From NCBI RefSeq assembly GCF_014840935.1, contig NZ_CP062005.1, positions 682,001-746,000 on the forward strand: 64,000 nt of DNA, written 5' to 3'. The DNA comes from Halomonas sp. YLGW01. GTDB taxonomy: Bacteria > Pseudomonadota > Gammaproteobacteria > Pseudomonadales > Halomonadaceae. The notes beneath the pieces were generated by a model. The model was not told the origin of the DNA. It searched no databases and saw nothing but the letters and a program-made list of their open reading frames with translations. Both the position numbers and the translations under genes were made by a program. Of this stretch, positions 17,957 to 27,321 are shown one piece after another. Each line of letters opens with the position of its first letter. The first letter of the stretch is position 1.

Positions 17957-17970
17957 TATTTGTACAAATA
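17957..17970. promoter_or_regulatory. perfect 14-bp palindrome in a divergent promoter region
   Basis: TATTTGTACAAATA is its own reverse complement. It lies 65 bases upstream of the NIF3-like gene and 110 upstream of the fasciclin gene, in a locally AT-rich stretch. A dimeric repressor or activator site is likely; the factor is not identified. Confidence 0.5.
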
Positions 17971-18079
17971 GGTGTGTGTAGTACAGGGCTGGCGCGACCC
18001 TTTCGCGTCTGAGGGACACCTTGGGCCAATTATGCCCCGAGGACACCGCAATCAGGTATGTCCGACAGGAGAAGGTTCC

Positions 18080-18589
18080 ATGAAAGTCATCGCAGTCGCA
18101 GCACCTCAGTGGATGGGTATCGGTCTGGTCGGCATGATGCTCGCCGGCACGGTCCAGGCGGATCACCACGGCATGGCCAAGGCCGATATCGTCGACACCG
18201 CCGTCGCGGCCGGGCAGTTCGAGACCCTGGTGGCCGCGGTCAAGGCTGCCGACCTGGTCGACACCCTCAAGGGCGAAGGCCCCTTCACGGTGTTTGCGCC
18301 CACCGACGAGGCCTTCGCCGCCTTGCCGGAAGGCACCGTCGACACCCTACTGATGCCGGAAAACCAGGATCAGCTGCAAGCCGTGCTGACCTATCACGTG
18401 GTGCCCGGCAAGATCATGGCGGAAGATGCCATGGTCGCCAGCTCCGCGACCACCGTGCAGGGTCAGGATCTCACCATCACCACCATGGACGGCAAGGTGA
18501 TGATCAATGATGCCACCGTGACCGCGGCCGACGTGATGGCCAGCAACGGCGTCATCCATGTGATCGATAAGGTCCTGCTCCCCGATTAA
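18080..18589 (+). CDS. fasciclin domain-containing exported protein
   Basis: 169 residues; ATG preceded by AGGAGAAGG. The first 27 residues ([27 protein letters not shown]) look like a signal peptide. The rest is one fasciclin (FAS1) domain: [48 protein letters not shown] is the H1 region, and [10 protein letters not shown] and [13 protein letters not shown] the later conserved blocks. Bacterial FAS1 proteins are secreted or envelope proteins thought to act in adhesion. It is a single gene with a terminator at 18688. Confidence 0.93.
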   Translation: MKVIAVAAPQWMGIGLVGMMLAGTVQADHHGMAKADIVDTAVAAGQFETLVAAVKAADLVDTLKGEGPFTVFAPTDEAFAALPEGTVDTLLMPENQDQLQAVLTYHVVPGKIMAEDAMVASSATTVQGQDLTITTMDGKVMINDATVTAADVMASNGVIHVIDKVLLPD

Positions 18590-18687
18590 GGCACTGATTA
18601 CTGAGATGATCCCCAGATCAGTAGCGGGGAATCCAGACGGCTCCGTGCCTAGCCCGTCAAGCCCGACGCCATCCCGTCGCACCCCTG

Positions 18688-18716
18688 TACCGCCTCCCTC
18701 GGGAGGCGGTATTTTT
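18688..18716 (+). terminator. Rho-independent terminator after the fasciclin gene
   Basis: TACCGCCTCCC (18688-18698) and GGGAGGCGGTA (18701-18711) form a perfect stem with a 2-nt gap, followed by TTTTT. Confidence 0.85.
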
Positions 18717-18840
18717 ATGTCCAGCCCTTTTGTGGCGGTCTCTCGTGTGGCGATCCCCTGCCTGACAACAGGTATTGGCGATGTGTCCCGCGCGGTTACG
18801 TCATTGACGGGGGCCGTCATTCACCTGGCTGGAGATGAGC

Positions 18841-19686
18841 ATGGACGACGAACTTGCCGCCTTGCTAAAGCGCCTGGGCCTTACGCCGAGCGGGCCTCTT
18901 GCCCCCTTGAGCGGCGGCGATATTGCCGAGGTGGCACGACTCGAGACCCGTCAGGGCGCGATCGTCGTCAAGCGCGACGATCCCGCACGGCTGGCGGGCG
19001 AGGCCGAGGGCCTGTGCACACTTCATGATGCGCTTAAGGGAAGTGCGCTGCGGGTGCCCGAGGTGCTGGGCCAGGAAGGACCCTGGCTGGTGATGGAGGC
19101 GCTGTCGACTGCGCGGCCGAGCGCCACCAGCGACACGGCGCTGGGCGAGGGGCTGCGGGCGCTGCATGGCGTGAATCGCGAGGCGCATGGCTGGCCCCGG
19201 GACAATGCCTGCGGCCACACGCCCCAGCCCAATGCGCCGCTCGCCGATGGTCGCGCCTTCCAGCGTGAACGCCGGCTGATGCCTCTAGCGAAGGCCTGTC
19301 ACGAGCAGGGCCTGCTGGAGCGGCCACTGCGGAGACGGCTGGAGGCCGTGGCCGAGGGGCTCGAGAGCTGGTTGCCCGATGCGCCGGCGAGCCTTCTGCA
19401 TGGTGATCTGTGGTCGGGCAACGTGCTGCACACCGACGAGGGCCCGGCGCTGATCGATCCGGCGGTGTATGCCCACTACCCGGAGGTGGACCTGGCCATG
19501 CTGACGCTGTTCGGCACGCCGTCCGCGGCCTTCTTCGAGGCCTACTGGAATGGCCACGGTCCCGGCGATTGGCCGAGGCGGGAGGCCCTGTTCCAGCTCT
19601 ACCCGCTGCTCAATCACCTGCTGATGTTCGGCAGCGGCTACCGGGGCGCCGTGGAGCGCGTCCTGGGACGACTGGAGATGAGCTAG
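18841..19686 (+). CDS. fructosamine kinase family protein
   Basis: 281 residues from the ATG at 18841; another ATG two codons earlier is possible, but GGAG is better spaced for the later one. LLHGDLWSGNVL (catalytic Asp in HGD) and ALIDPAVYAHYPEVDLAMLTLFG are signatures of fructosamine-3-kinase/ketosamine kinases, which phosphorylate Amadori products of protein glycation and so start their removal. It has an aminoglycoside-phosphotransferase fold and no signal peptide. It converges on the hydrolase gene 43 bases downstream. Confidence 0.9.
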   Translation: MDDELAALLKRLGLTPSGPLAPLSGGDIAEVARLETRQGAIVVKRDDPARLAGEAEGLCTLHDALKGSALRVPEVLGQEGPWLVMEALSTARPSATSDTALGEGLRALHGVNREAHGWPRDNACGHTPQPNAPLADGRAFQRERRLMPLAKACHEQGLLERPLRRRLEAVAEGLESWLPDAPASLLHGDLWSGNVLHTDEGPALIDPAVYAHYPEVDLAMLTLFGTPSAAFFEAYWNGHGPGDWPRREALFQLYPLLNHLLMFGSGYRGAVERVLGRLEMS

Positions 19687-19728
19687 AGGCCGTCGATGGC
19701 GAGGTGAGCTGAAGGCCGGGAAATCGAC

Positions 19729-20649
19729 TCAGCGGCCTCTGCGGCCAGTGGCTCGCGTCAACCAGTCTCGACCACGCTGCCACCAATGAGGCTTTGATGT
19801 GGCCCTTGCCGTTTCGGGGTGGCGCAGGAAGTCGGCGAGGGGAGCCACCTGGCTTGGCCGGTCGAGCATCGGCGCATGGCCGCAGCCCGGTACCTCCAGG
19901 CTGACCAGGGAAGGCTGGGCCTTGCGCATTCGCTCGATGCTCTCGTGGGCGAGCAGCGGCGAGTCGGCGCCGCGTATCACCATCATCGGACAGCGAATCG
20001 CCCGCCAGTCGGCCCAGGTGTCGCGGGGCGTGTCGTGGATGAATTGCTCGCCGATGCGGGGATCGTAGTGATAGGTCCAGCTGCCGTCGGGCAGGCGGCG
20101 GGCGCTGTCCAGGGCCAGCTGCCGCCAGGCGTCGTCGCTGTCGATGCCGAAGCCCGCGTAGTGGTCGCGAAGCTCGGCCTCGAGGTCGCCGAAGTGGACG
20201 AAACGATGCATGGCGCCGAAATAGGTGGCCAGGCTCGCCAGGCCATCCGGATCGAGTTCGGGGCCGACGTCGTTGAGCACCAGGCGCTCGATCCGCGAGG
20301 CGGTGGCGGGCTCGGCGGCCAGCAGCAGGCCCAAGAGCCCGCCCATCGAGGTGCCCACCCAGGGCACGCGCTCCAGGCCGAAGTGATCGAGCAGGGCCAC
20401 CGCCACTTCCTGGTAGTGGGCGTAGAGGTAGTCATGGGCGGGGTAGAGCGACCAGCTCGACAGGCCGCGGCCCGGGGTGTCCGGGGCCAGCACCCGCCAC
20501 TCGGGGCCCAGTTCGCGGGCCAGGGCCGCGAAGTCACCGCCGTGGCGAGCCAGCCCGTGCCAGGCCACCAGGGTGCGCGGGGCCTCGGGGTTCCAGATGC
20601 GCACCGCGATCTGTAGTGCCCTGACCTTGACCAGCTCCAATCGATCCAT
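19729..20649 (-). CDS. alpha/beta hydrolase
   Basis: 306 residues, cytoplasmic. TLVAWHGLARHGGDF holds the oxyanion HG motif, VPWVGTSMGGLLGLLLA the nucleophile elbow (Ser in GTSMGG), and GCGHAPMLDRPSQV the catalytic His. The acid is probably the Asp in VIRGADSPLL. The family covers esterases, lactonases and haloperoxidase-like enzymes; the substrate cannot be stated. Its upstream region begins with the 14-bp tandem repeat array at 20681. Confidence 0.85.
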   Translation of the reverse strand: MDRLELVKVRALQIAVRIWNPEAPRTLVAWHGLARHGGDFAALARELGPEWRVLAPDTPGRGLSSWSLYPAHDYLYAHYQEVAVALLDHFGLERVPWVGTSMGGLLGLLLAAEPATASRIERLVLNDVGPELDPDGLASLATYFGAMHRFVHFGDLEAELRDHYAGFGIDSDDAWRQLALDSARRLPDGSWTYHYDPRIGEQFIHDTPRDTWADWRAIRCPMMVIRGADSPLLAHESIERMRKAQPSLVSLEVPGCGHAPMLDRPSQVAPLADFLRHPETARATSKPHWWQRGRDWLTRATGRRGR

Positions 20650-20680
20650 GCGGTCTGCCTTCTCTTTCGTGGTGCTGAGC

Positions 20681-20820
20681 TCTTGGTATTAAGCTCTTGG
20701 TATTAAGCTCTTGGTTTTGAACTCGTGGTAGCGGGTGCTTGGTACCGGGTTCTTGGTACCGGGTTCTTGGTACCGGGTTCTTGGTACCGGGTTCTTGGTA
20801 CCGGGTTCTTGGCGCTTGGG
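20681..20820. repeat. 14-bp tandem repeat array (minisatellite)
   Basis: Ten consecutive 14-base units fill this stretch. The first two are TCTTGGTATTAAGC, the next three are intermediate or near-consensus, four exact copies of TCTTGGTACCGGGT run 20751-20806 (the unit at 20737 differs in one base), and the last is degenerate. The array shows a gradual change of unit sequence from one end to the other, as expected of slippage. It sits between two divergent genes. Confidence 0.95.
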
Positions 20821-21097
20821 GCCGGCGAGGGGTGGGCGGCGGCCTATGCTGCTATGCAGCATAGCTCACCCTGGCGCAGGGCCGCCATCGGCAGGGGTTC
20901 GATAGTCAGGCTCAATCAAGACCGGAAAAAGGAACAATCATTAGCCTGCTAGTATACATACACGCATGTAGCTATAATGTGCGACATCCGATTACAGCCT
21001 GATGCGTCGTTGGCTTGCCTGGCGATGCGGGGACGCGTGATAGCAACGTCCCCTATGCTATACCTGTCTCTTCTCTTTTCTCGATCAAGGAACGCTC
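20821..21097. other. upstream region of the efflux operon
   Basis: After the repeat array this 277-base stretch has no gene. It carries the operator-like palindrome at 20953-20976 and an AT-richer segment around it, which is the probable promoter of the outer membrane factor gene. Confidence 0.6.
20953..20976. promoter_or_regulatory. putative TetR/AcrR-type operator upstream of the efflux operon
   Basis: A 24-base imperfect palindrome; 18 of 24 positions agree with its own reverse complement. Its core CATACACGCATG (20957-20968) occurs again, inverted, upstream of the tetR gene at 28041-28052. The spacing and wording recall the AcrR/TtgR operators of other efflux systems. Confidence 0.65.
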
Positions 21098-22549
21098 ATG
21101 CCGCCCATTCATGCTCCCTCTGTATCCGGCAGGCGCCTGGCTCGGCGAGCCCTCATGCTGCCCCTGGTGATGTCGCTTGCGCTGGCAGCTCAGGCGCAGG
21201 GCGCCGATCTTTTGGGTATCGCCAGCGACGCCCTGGAGAACGATGCCAGCCTGGCCGCGGCGCGAGCGAACCTCAACAGTACCCGGGAAAGCCGTGAGGT
21301 GGCGAACGGTGACCTGCTGCCGCAGCTCACCGCCTCCGGCCAGCTGGCTCACAACCGCACCTATGACAGTCAGCAGTCGACCCTGAGTGGTCAGGGCAGC
21401 GATGACACCTACAACAGCGGCAGCCTTTCCCTCGCGGCTAGCCAGGCGCTTTATGATGCGGCCAATGCTCGGGACGTGGAGGCGGCCGAGCGCCAGATCG
21501 ACCAGCAGACCCTGGAGCTGGTCGCCGATGAGCAGCAGCTGCTGTTCGATGCCTCGAGCGCCTACTTCGAGATCCTTCGCGCCAATGACATCCTCGCCGC
21601 TCGACAGGCCCAGGAGCGGGCGATTTCCCGCCAGCTGGAGCAGGCTCGCGAGCAGTTCGAGGTCGGCCTGATCGCGATCACCGATGTCGAAGAGGCCCGC
21701 GCCAGCTTCGACCAGGCTCGGGCCGAGCGGATCACCGCCCAGAGCGATCTGGAGGTCAGCTTCGAGGAACTCGAGCGGCTGACCGGCAAGCGGTATTCGA
21801 GCATCCAGGGGCTGGCCGAGGAGCTGGCGGTCGAGCTGCCGACCCCGTCCGATCGGGATGCCTGGGTCGACCTGGCCCTCGAGGAGAGCCCGCTGCTCAA
21901 GAGCGCCATGGCCGGGGTCGAGGTCTCCCGCGCGAACGTCGAGACCTCCAAGGCCGCTCGCCTGCCGGTGGTCGAGGCCTTTGCCGACTACGACTATGCC
22001 GATAGCGACCGGGATCAGTATGAGGGTCACGACTCGGCCAGCCAGGTCGGGGTGAGTGTCAGCCTGCCGCTCTATACCGGCGGCTCGACCAGCGCCCAGA
22101 TCCGCCAGAGCACCTACACCCTGGAGTCGAGCCAGTACGAGGCCGAGGCCCAGCGTCGTTCCACCATCCAGCAGGTGCGCTCGCTGTTCACCCAGGTGCG
22201 CAACGACGTGGCCACCGTGGAGGCGCGTCGTCAGGCGGTGGTCTCCAACCGCAGTGCCCTGGACGCGACCCGCTCGGGCTACGAGGTCGGCACCCGCAAC
22301 ATCGTCGACGTGCTGGATGCCGAGCAGAGTCTCTACGACGCCATCTCCAACCTCGCCGAGGCGCGCTACGACTATGTGCTCGACCTGCTCGAGCTGCGAC
22401 AGCAGGCCGGCACCCTGAATGTCGAGGTGATCCGCGAGCTCAATGCGGAGCTCGACGCCGACCAGGCCGTGATGCTGGACGTCGGCGAGGGCAGCGATGC
22501 CTACGACGCCATGCTCGACATCGGCAAGCCCCCGCAGCGGGGGAGCTAA
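21098..22549 (+). CDS. TolC family outer membrane channel of an RND efflux system
   Basis: 483 residues with a signal peptide in the first 35. The two long repeated coiled-coil blocks typical of TolC are visible: LLGIASDALENDASLAAARANLNSTRESREV with SLSLAASQALYDAANARDVEAAERQ in the first half, and VGVSVSLPLYTGGSTSAQIRQSTYTLESSQYEAEAQRRS with TRSGYEVGTRNIVDVLDAEQSLYDAISNLAEARYDYVLDLLELRQQAG in the second. It would form the trimeric outer-membrane exit duct for the adaptor and pump encoded next. The order (channel gene first) is less common than channel last. Confidence 0.93.
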   Translation: MPPIHAPSVSGRRLARRALMLPLVMSLALAAQAQGADLLGIASDALENDASLAAARANLNSTRESREVANGDLLPQLTASGQLAHNRTYDSQQSTLSGQGSDDTYNSGSLSLAASQALYDAANARDVEAAERQIDQQTLELVADEQQLLFDASSAYFEILRANDILAARQAQERAISRQLEQAREQFEVGLIAITDVEEARASFDQARAERITAQSDLEVSFEELERLTGKRYSSIQGLAEELAVELPTPSDRDAWVDLALEESPLLKSAMAGVEVSRANVETSKAARLPVVEAFADYDYADSDRDQYEGHDSASQVGVSVSLPLYTGGSTSAQIRQSTYTLESSQYEAEAQRRSTIQQVRSLFTQVRNDVATVEARRQAVVSNRSALDATRSGYEVGTRNIVDVLDAEQSLYDAISNLAEARYDYVLDLLELRQQAGTLNVEVIRELNAELDADQAVMLDVGEGSDAYDAMLDIGKPPQRGS

Positions 22550-22691
22550 GCCAAGGCCGCCGCCTGCAAGGGCGGCGGTGTCGCATCGGGCGGGTCAGAC
22601 ACATCCCGGCCACTCATCATCACTAGCCTTCGCGCCCCCGAGCGGCGGCCGGCCATCCAGTTCGTTGCGCGGCATCACCGGCCATGCATGT

Positions 22692-22709
22692 ATCCATACA
22701 TGTATGGAT
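22692..22709. promoter_or_regulatory. palindromic operator candidate before the adaptor gene
   Basis: ATCCATACATGTATGGAT is a perfect 18-bp palindrome. It overlaps a second one, CATGTAT-CC-ATACATG (22687-22702). Both share the CATAC/GTATG half-site wording of the operators at 20953 and 28041. The site lies 70 bases before the adaptor ATG and suggests a regulated internal promoter. Confidence 0.65.
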
Positions 22710-22779
22710 GTTATGGGGCGAAGGTCGACGGTAGTGAACACACAACGCATTGATTTCAACATTCGAGCGGGAGACACAC

Positions 22780-23952
22780 ATGCAGGATAACGCACACCCG
22801 ATGCGCCGCTGGCGCCTGGCGTTGCTGGGCCTTGGCCTGGCGGGGCTGCTGGCCGGCTGCGGCAGCGAGTCGAGTGGCCAGGCCCAGGCCGCGGGGAACG
22901 GTCAGGCGGCGCCGCCGACGCCCGGTCAGGTCATGACCCTCGAGCGGCGCGATATCGCGCTGGACAAGTCCTACCCGTCGCTGCTCTCCAGCGAGAACGA
23001 GGTCACGGTGGTGGCGCGGGTCAGCGGTCTGCTCGAGGCACGTCAGTTCGAGCCTGGCGAGCGAGTCGCACAGGGCGACAGCCTCTATGCCATCGAGCGG
23101 GCCACCTACCAGGCGGCGCTGGACAGCGCCGAGGCCGACCTCGCCAGCGCCAAGGCCGAGCGGGAGCGTGCTCAGCGGGACGCCGCCCGCTACGAACGAT
23201 TGCTCGATCAGAACTCGGTGAGTCGTCAGGACTACGACGATGCGCTGGCGGACCTGCAGGTGGCAAGGGCCAGCGTGGCTCAGGCGCAGGCGGCGCTGGA
23301 CAGCGCCCGCATCGACCTGGACTACACCGACGTCGCCGCCCCGGTCGGCGGCGCGATCAGCCTGAGCGAGGTCAACGTCGGCAACCTGGTGCAGTCCGGC
23401 ACCGAGCTTGCCACCATCACTCCGTTGGATCCCCTCGAGGTGCGCTTCCAGCTGCCCCAGGCCGACGCCCTGGCGCTGCGGCGTCAGCGTGACGACAAGG
23501 CCGCCCCGATCGCGGCAACCCTGTCGCGTCCCGCGGAGCAGGGGAGTGTCGCCCAGCGTCTCGAAGGCGAGCTCGACTTCCTGGGTAGCCGGGTCAACGA
23601 GAGCACCAGCACCATCGAGGCCCGGGCCATGTTCGACAATCCCGAGGGCCGCTTTCTGCCGGGGCAGTTCGTGCGTGTCTCCCTCGAGGGCCTCAAGCGC
23701 TATGACGTCCTGGCGGTTCCCGAGATCGCCGTGACCGAGGGGCTGATGGGACCGCAGGTGTTCGTGCTGGACGACGAGGACAAGGCGCGGTCGCGTACCG
23801 TGGAGCTCGGCGAGACCGCCGGCCACTGGCTGATCATCAAGGGCGGCCTCGAGGTCGGTGACCGGGTGCTCGCCAGCGACCCGGGCGGTGTTCAGCCGGG
23901 TATCACCATCGACCCCCAGCCCTTCGACGGCGACGCAGCGAGCGGGAGCTGA
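22780..23952 (+). CDS. RND efflux periplasmic adaptor (membrane fusion protein)
   Basis: 390 residues from the ATG at 22780, preceded by GGGAGA; an upstream in-frame start has no signal. The N-terminus ends in a lipobox (LAGLLAGC, Cys27), so the protein is a lipid-anchored adaptor. VARVSGLLEARQFEPGERVAQGDSLYAIERATYQAAL is the first lipoyl half and LDYTDVAAPVGGAISLSEVNVGNLVQSGTELATI the second, with the alpha-helical hairpin between. It bridges the pump and the outer membrane channel. The pump gene starts 3 bases after its stop. Confidence 0.95.
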   Translation: MQDNAHPMRRWRLALLGLGLAGLLAGCGSESSGQAQAAGNGQAAPPTPGQVMTLERRDIALDKSYPSLLSSENEVTVVARVSGLLEARQFEPGERVAQGDSLYAIERATYQAALDSAEADLASAKAERERAQRDAARYERLLDQNSVSRQDYDDALADLQVARASVAQAQAALDSARIDLDYTDVAAPVGGAISLSEVNVGNLVQSGTELATITPLDPLEVRFQLPQADALALRRQRDDKAAPIAATLSRPAEQGSVAQRLEGELDFLGSRVNESTSTIEARAMFDNPEGRFLPGQFVRVSLEGLKRYDVLAVPEIAVTEGLMGPQVFVLDDEDKARSRTVELGETAGHWLIIKGGLEVGDRVLASDPGGVQPGITIDPQPFDGDAASGS

Positions 23953-23955
23953 TCC

Positions 23956-26900
23956 ATGACGTTTTCCGATTTCTTCATCCGCCGGCCGGTGTTTGCCACC
24001 GTGGTGTCGGTGATCATCGCGCTGGTGGGCATCATGGCGCTGCGTGCGCTGCCCATCGAGCAGTACCCGAGCGTGGTGCCGCCGACGGTGTCGGTGGAGG
24101 CCAGCTACCCGGGGGCCGACGCCGACACGGTGTCACAGACGGTCGCTGCGCCTCTCGCCGAGGCGATCAACGGCGTCGAGAACATGCTCTACATGAACTC
24201 GACGACCTCCGACAGCGGCACCCTGAGCATGAACATCGCCTTCGCGATCGGCTCGGACGGTGACACCAACACCATCAATGTCAACAACCGGGTCCAGCAG
24301 ACCCTGTCGCAGCTGCCCGAGTCGGTGCAGTCGCAGGGCGTCACGGTGGAGTTGAAGTCCAGCAGCATCCTGATGGTGCTGGGCCTGACCTCGCCGCAGA
24401 ACGATTATGATGCCACCTTCATGCAGAACTACGCGACCCTCAACCTGCTCGACGAGCTGCGCCAGGTGCCCGGGGTCGGCAGCGCCGAGGTGCTGGGGGG
24501 CGGCGAGTTCGCCATGCGCATCTGGCTCAATCCGGATCAGCTGGCCGAGTACGACATGACGCCGGCCGAGGTGGCCGAGGCGGTCGGCTCCCAGAACACC
24601 GAGGTGTCCGCGGGCGGCCTGGCCAAGACCCCGCAGGGCGAGGCGCGGGCCTACAGCTATACCATCACCGCGCCGGGGCGCCTGAAGAGCGCCGACGAGT
24701 TCCGCGACATCATCCTGCGCACCAACGCGGACGGCTCGGCGCTGCGCCTGGATGACGTGGCGCGCATCGAGCTGGGGGCTTCGTCCTATAACGTCGATGC
24801 ACGGCTGAACGGCGGCAGCATGACGCCGATCATGATCAGCCAGCAGCCCGGTGCCAACGCCCTGGAGACGGCGAAGCAGGTGATTGCCACCATGGACCGG
24901 CTCCAGGAGCGTTTCCCGCCGGGGCTCGAGTACAAGGTGCCCTACGACACTACCCTGTTCATCGATGCCTCGGTTAACACGGTGGAGCATACCTTCATCG
25001 AGGCCTTCCTGATCGTCGCCGCGATCGTGCTGATCTTCCTGCAGAACTGGCGGACCACGGCGATCGCCATGTCGGTGGTGCCGGTGTCGGTGGTGGGCAC
25101 CTTCGCCGGGCTCTACCTGTTCGGCTTCTCGATCAACCTGCTGTCGCTGTTCGCCCTGGTACTGGCCATCGGCATCGTGGTCGACGACGCCATCCTGGTA
25201 GTGGAGAACGTCGAGCGTATCCTCGAGGAAGACCCCAATATCAGAATCCTGGCCGCCACCAGCCGGGCGATGACGGAGGTCGGCGGCCCGGTCATCGCCA
25301 CCTCGCTGATCATGGCGGCGGTGTTCGTGCCGGTGGGCTTCCTCGGCGGCTTCACGGGACAGATCTATCAGCAGTTCGCCTTGACCATCGCGGTGTCGGT
25401 GGCGATCTCGGCGGTGGTGGCGCTGACCTTCACGCCGGCGATGTGCGCGATCTTCGTGCGCCACAAGTCGCGCCATCCCCGCTCCCGGCTGGTTCAGGGT
25501 CTGACCGCGCCGCTGCGCGCCTTCGATCGCGGCTTTGCCGCCGTGACCCGGGCCTATCTGTGGCTGGTGGCCCTGCTGGTGAAGCGCTGGATCCTGGCGC
25601 TGACACTGGGCATCGCCACCTGCGTGGGCTCCTATGCCCTCTACGAGAGCACCCCGACCTCGCTGGTGCCCGAGACCGACCAGGGCATGGTGCTGGCCAG
25701 TGTCACCCTGCCCGAGGCGGCCTCGCTTGCGCGCACCCAGGACTACATGGCGCGGCTCAGCGACAAGATCGAAGAGGTGCCCGCGGTGCGCTATGTGGCC
25801 GCCGTGGCGGGCTATGACATGCTGTCCGGCGCAGTGAACTCCGCCCGTGGCATCATGTTCATCGCCATGGAACCCTGGGCCGAGCGTGACATGAGTGCCA
25901 GCGAGTTGATCGGGCAGATCATGCAGTTCGGGGCCGGCCTCGACGGCGGCAAGGCGATGGCCTTCAACCTGCCGCCGATCATCGGCCTGTCGACCACCGG
26001 CGGTTTCACCGGTTACCTGCAGTCCTACGAGGGGGCCGGCGCCAAGGAACTGGCACAGGCCTCGATGAAGGTGATGCAGGCGGCCAACCAGCGGCCCGAG
26101 CTCAACCGGGTGTTCACTACCTACAACGCCAATGTGCCGTCCTACCGCGCCGAGATCGATCGCGAGAAGGCCCTGAGCTATGGCGTGTCGCTGGATGACC
26201 TGCACACCACCCTGTCGAGTACTCTGGGCAGCGGCTTCGTGAACTACTTCTCGTATCGCAGCCGCAACTTCCAGGTCTACATGCAGAACGAGGCCGAGTT
26301 CCGTCAGACCCCGGACGCACTGAATCAGATCTTCGTACGGGGCGGCGACGGCGAGCGCATTCCGCTCTCCGAGTTCGTGACCCTCGAGCGGCAGTCCACC
26401 GCCGCGGTGATGACGCGCTTCAACGTCTATCCGGCGGCGCAGTTCCAGGGCGGGCCGGCGCCGGGCTACAGCTCCGGTCAGGCGGTCGAGGCCATGCAGG
26501 AGGTGGTCGCGGACACCCTGGGTGATGGTTGGGGCATGGGCTGGACCGGTACCGCCTACCAGGAGACCAATGCCGGCAATGCGGCCACCCTGGCGGTGGT
26601 GTTCGGCATCGTCATGATCATCTTGATCCTGGCCGCCCAGTACGAGAGCTGGTCGCTGCCGCTGGCGGTGATCACCGCGGTGCCCTTCGCCTTCCTGGGC
26701 GCCATCGGGGGCATCGTGCTGCGCGGGCTGGATATTAGCGTCTATGTCGAGATCGGCATGCTGGTGGTGGTCGGCCTGGCCGCCAAGAACGCCATCATGA
26801 TCGTCGAGTTCGCCGAGCTGCAGCGCAAGGAGCACGGCAAGTCGATCCGCGAGGCGGCGATGATCGCCTCCGAGCTGCGCTTCCGGCCGATCGTGATGAC

Positions 26901-27132
26901 CTCGCTGGCGTTCATCTTCGGTACCCTGCCGCTGGCCACCGCCACCGGTGCCAGTGACACCAGCAGCCAGCACATCGGCACCACCGTGGCGGTGGGCATG
27001 GCCTCGGTGGCCGTGCTGGCGAGCCTGTTCGTGCCGACCTATTACGCGATGATCGCCAACGTGCAGCAATGGCTGGCCGACAAGCGTGGCCGGCGCCACG
27101 ACGACATGGCATTGGAGTCGTCCACGCACTGA
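23956..27132 (+). CDS. RND multidrug efflux pump, HAE-1 family (AcrB-like)
   Basis: 1058 residues, full length for an HAE-1 pump. It begins MTFSDFFIRRPVFATVVSVIIALVGIMALRALPIEQYPSVVPPTVSVEASYPGA, the standard start. Proton-relay residues are visible: the Asp pair in GIVVDDAILVVENVERI (TM4) and Lys in GLAAKNAIMIVEFAEL (TM10). Large periplasmic loops follow TM1 and TM7. It exports drugs, solvents or dyes across the envelope in exchange for protons, with the adaptor and channel encoded upstream. A strong terminator follows, then the tetR gene on the other strand. Confidence 0.96.
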   Translation: MTFSDFFIRRPVFATVVSVIIALVGIMALRALPIEQYPSVVPPTVSVEASYPGADADTVSQTVAAPLAEAINGVENMLYMNSTTSDSGTLSMNIAFAIGSDGDTNTINVNNRVQQTLSQLPESVQSQGVTVELKSSSILMVLGLTSPQNDYDATFMQNYATLNLLDELRQVPGVGSAEVLGGGEFAMRIWLNPDQLAEYDMTPAEVAEAVGSQNTEVSAGGLAKTPQGEARAYSYTITAPGRLKSADEFRDIILRTNADGSALRLDDVARIELGASSYNVDARLNGGSMTPIMISQQPGANALETAKQVIATMDRLQERFPPGLEYKVPYDTTLFIDASVNTVEHTFIEAFLIVAAIVLIFLQNWRTTAIAMSVVPVSVVGTFAGLYLFGFSINLLSLFALVLAIGIVVDDAILVVENVERILEEDPNIRILAATSRAMTEVGGPVIATSLIMAAVFVPVGFLGGFTGQIYQQFALTIAVSVAISAVVALTFTPAMCAIFVRHKSRHPRSRLVQGLTAPLRAFDRGFAAVTRAYLWLVALLVKRWILALTLGIATCVGSYALYESTPTSLVPETDQGMVLASVTLPEAASLARTQDYMARLSDKIEEVPAVRYVAAVAGYDMLSGAVNSARGIMFIAMEPWAERDMSASELIGQIMQFGAGLDGGKAMAFNLPPIIGLSTTGGFTGYLQSYEGAGAKELAQASMKVMQAANQRPELNRVFTTYNANVPSYRAEIDREKALSYGVSLDDLHTTLSSTLGSGFVNYFSYRSRNFQVYMQNEAEFRQTPDALNQIFVRGGDGERIPLSEFVTLERQSTAAVMTRFNVYPAAQFQGGPAPGYSSGQAVEAMQEVVADTLGDGWGMGWTGTAYQETNAGNAATLAVVFGIVMIILILAAQYESWSLPLAVITAVPFAFLGAIGGIVLRGLDISVYVEIGMLVVVGLAAKNAIMIVEFAELQRKEHGKSIREAAMIASELRFRPIVMTSLAFIFGTLPLATATGASDTSSQHIGTTVAVGMASVAVLASLFVPTYYAMIANVQQWLADKRGRRHDDMALESSTH

Positions 27133-27156
27133 TCGCCTTGCCGTGATCGCCCGACC

Positions 27157-27190
27157 AGGCCGCTTCCCCACCGGGGAAGCGGCCTTTTTT
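27157..27190 (+). terminator. Rho-independent terminator of the efflux operon
   Basis: AGGCCGCTTCCCC (27157-27169) and GGGGAAGCGGCCT (27173-27185) pair perfectly around ACC, followed by TTTTT. Confidence 0.92.
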
Positions 27191-27321
27191 GGGTCTTAGT
27201 GCGCGGGCGCGCCTGGGGACGTTGGCCGCCCTCTGGTGGCGTTTATGCCTTGGGGTGAACGATCAGGGCGCGCAGGGAGACGGCGGCGGGGAAGGAGGCG
27301 AAGAGAGGGCGAATAAGGCGT

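Noticed and set aside
20681-20820. Possible CRISPR array
   Set aside because: Units are 14 bases in direct contact with no spacers, and no cas gene is present.
24133-27171. 1012-residue open frame on the minus strand
   Set aside because: It lies wholly antisense to the RND pump gene. Its composition (His, Arg, Gly-rich) is typical of shadows of high-GC genes, and it has no recognisable motif.
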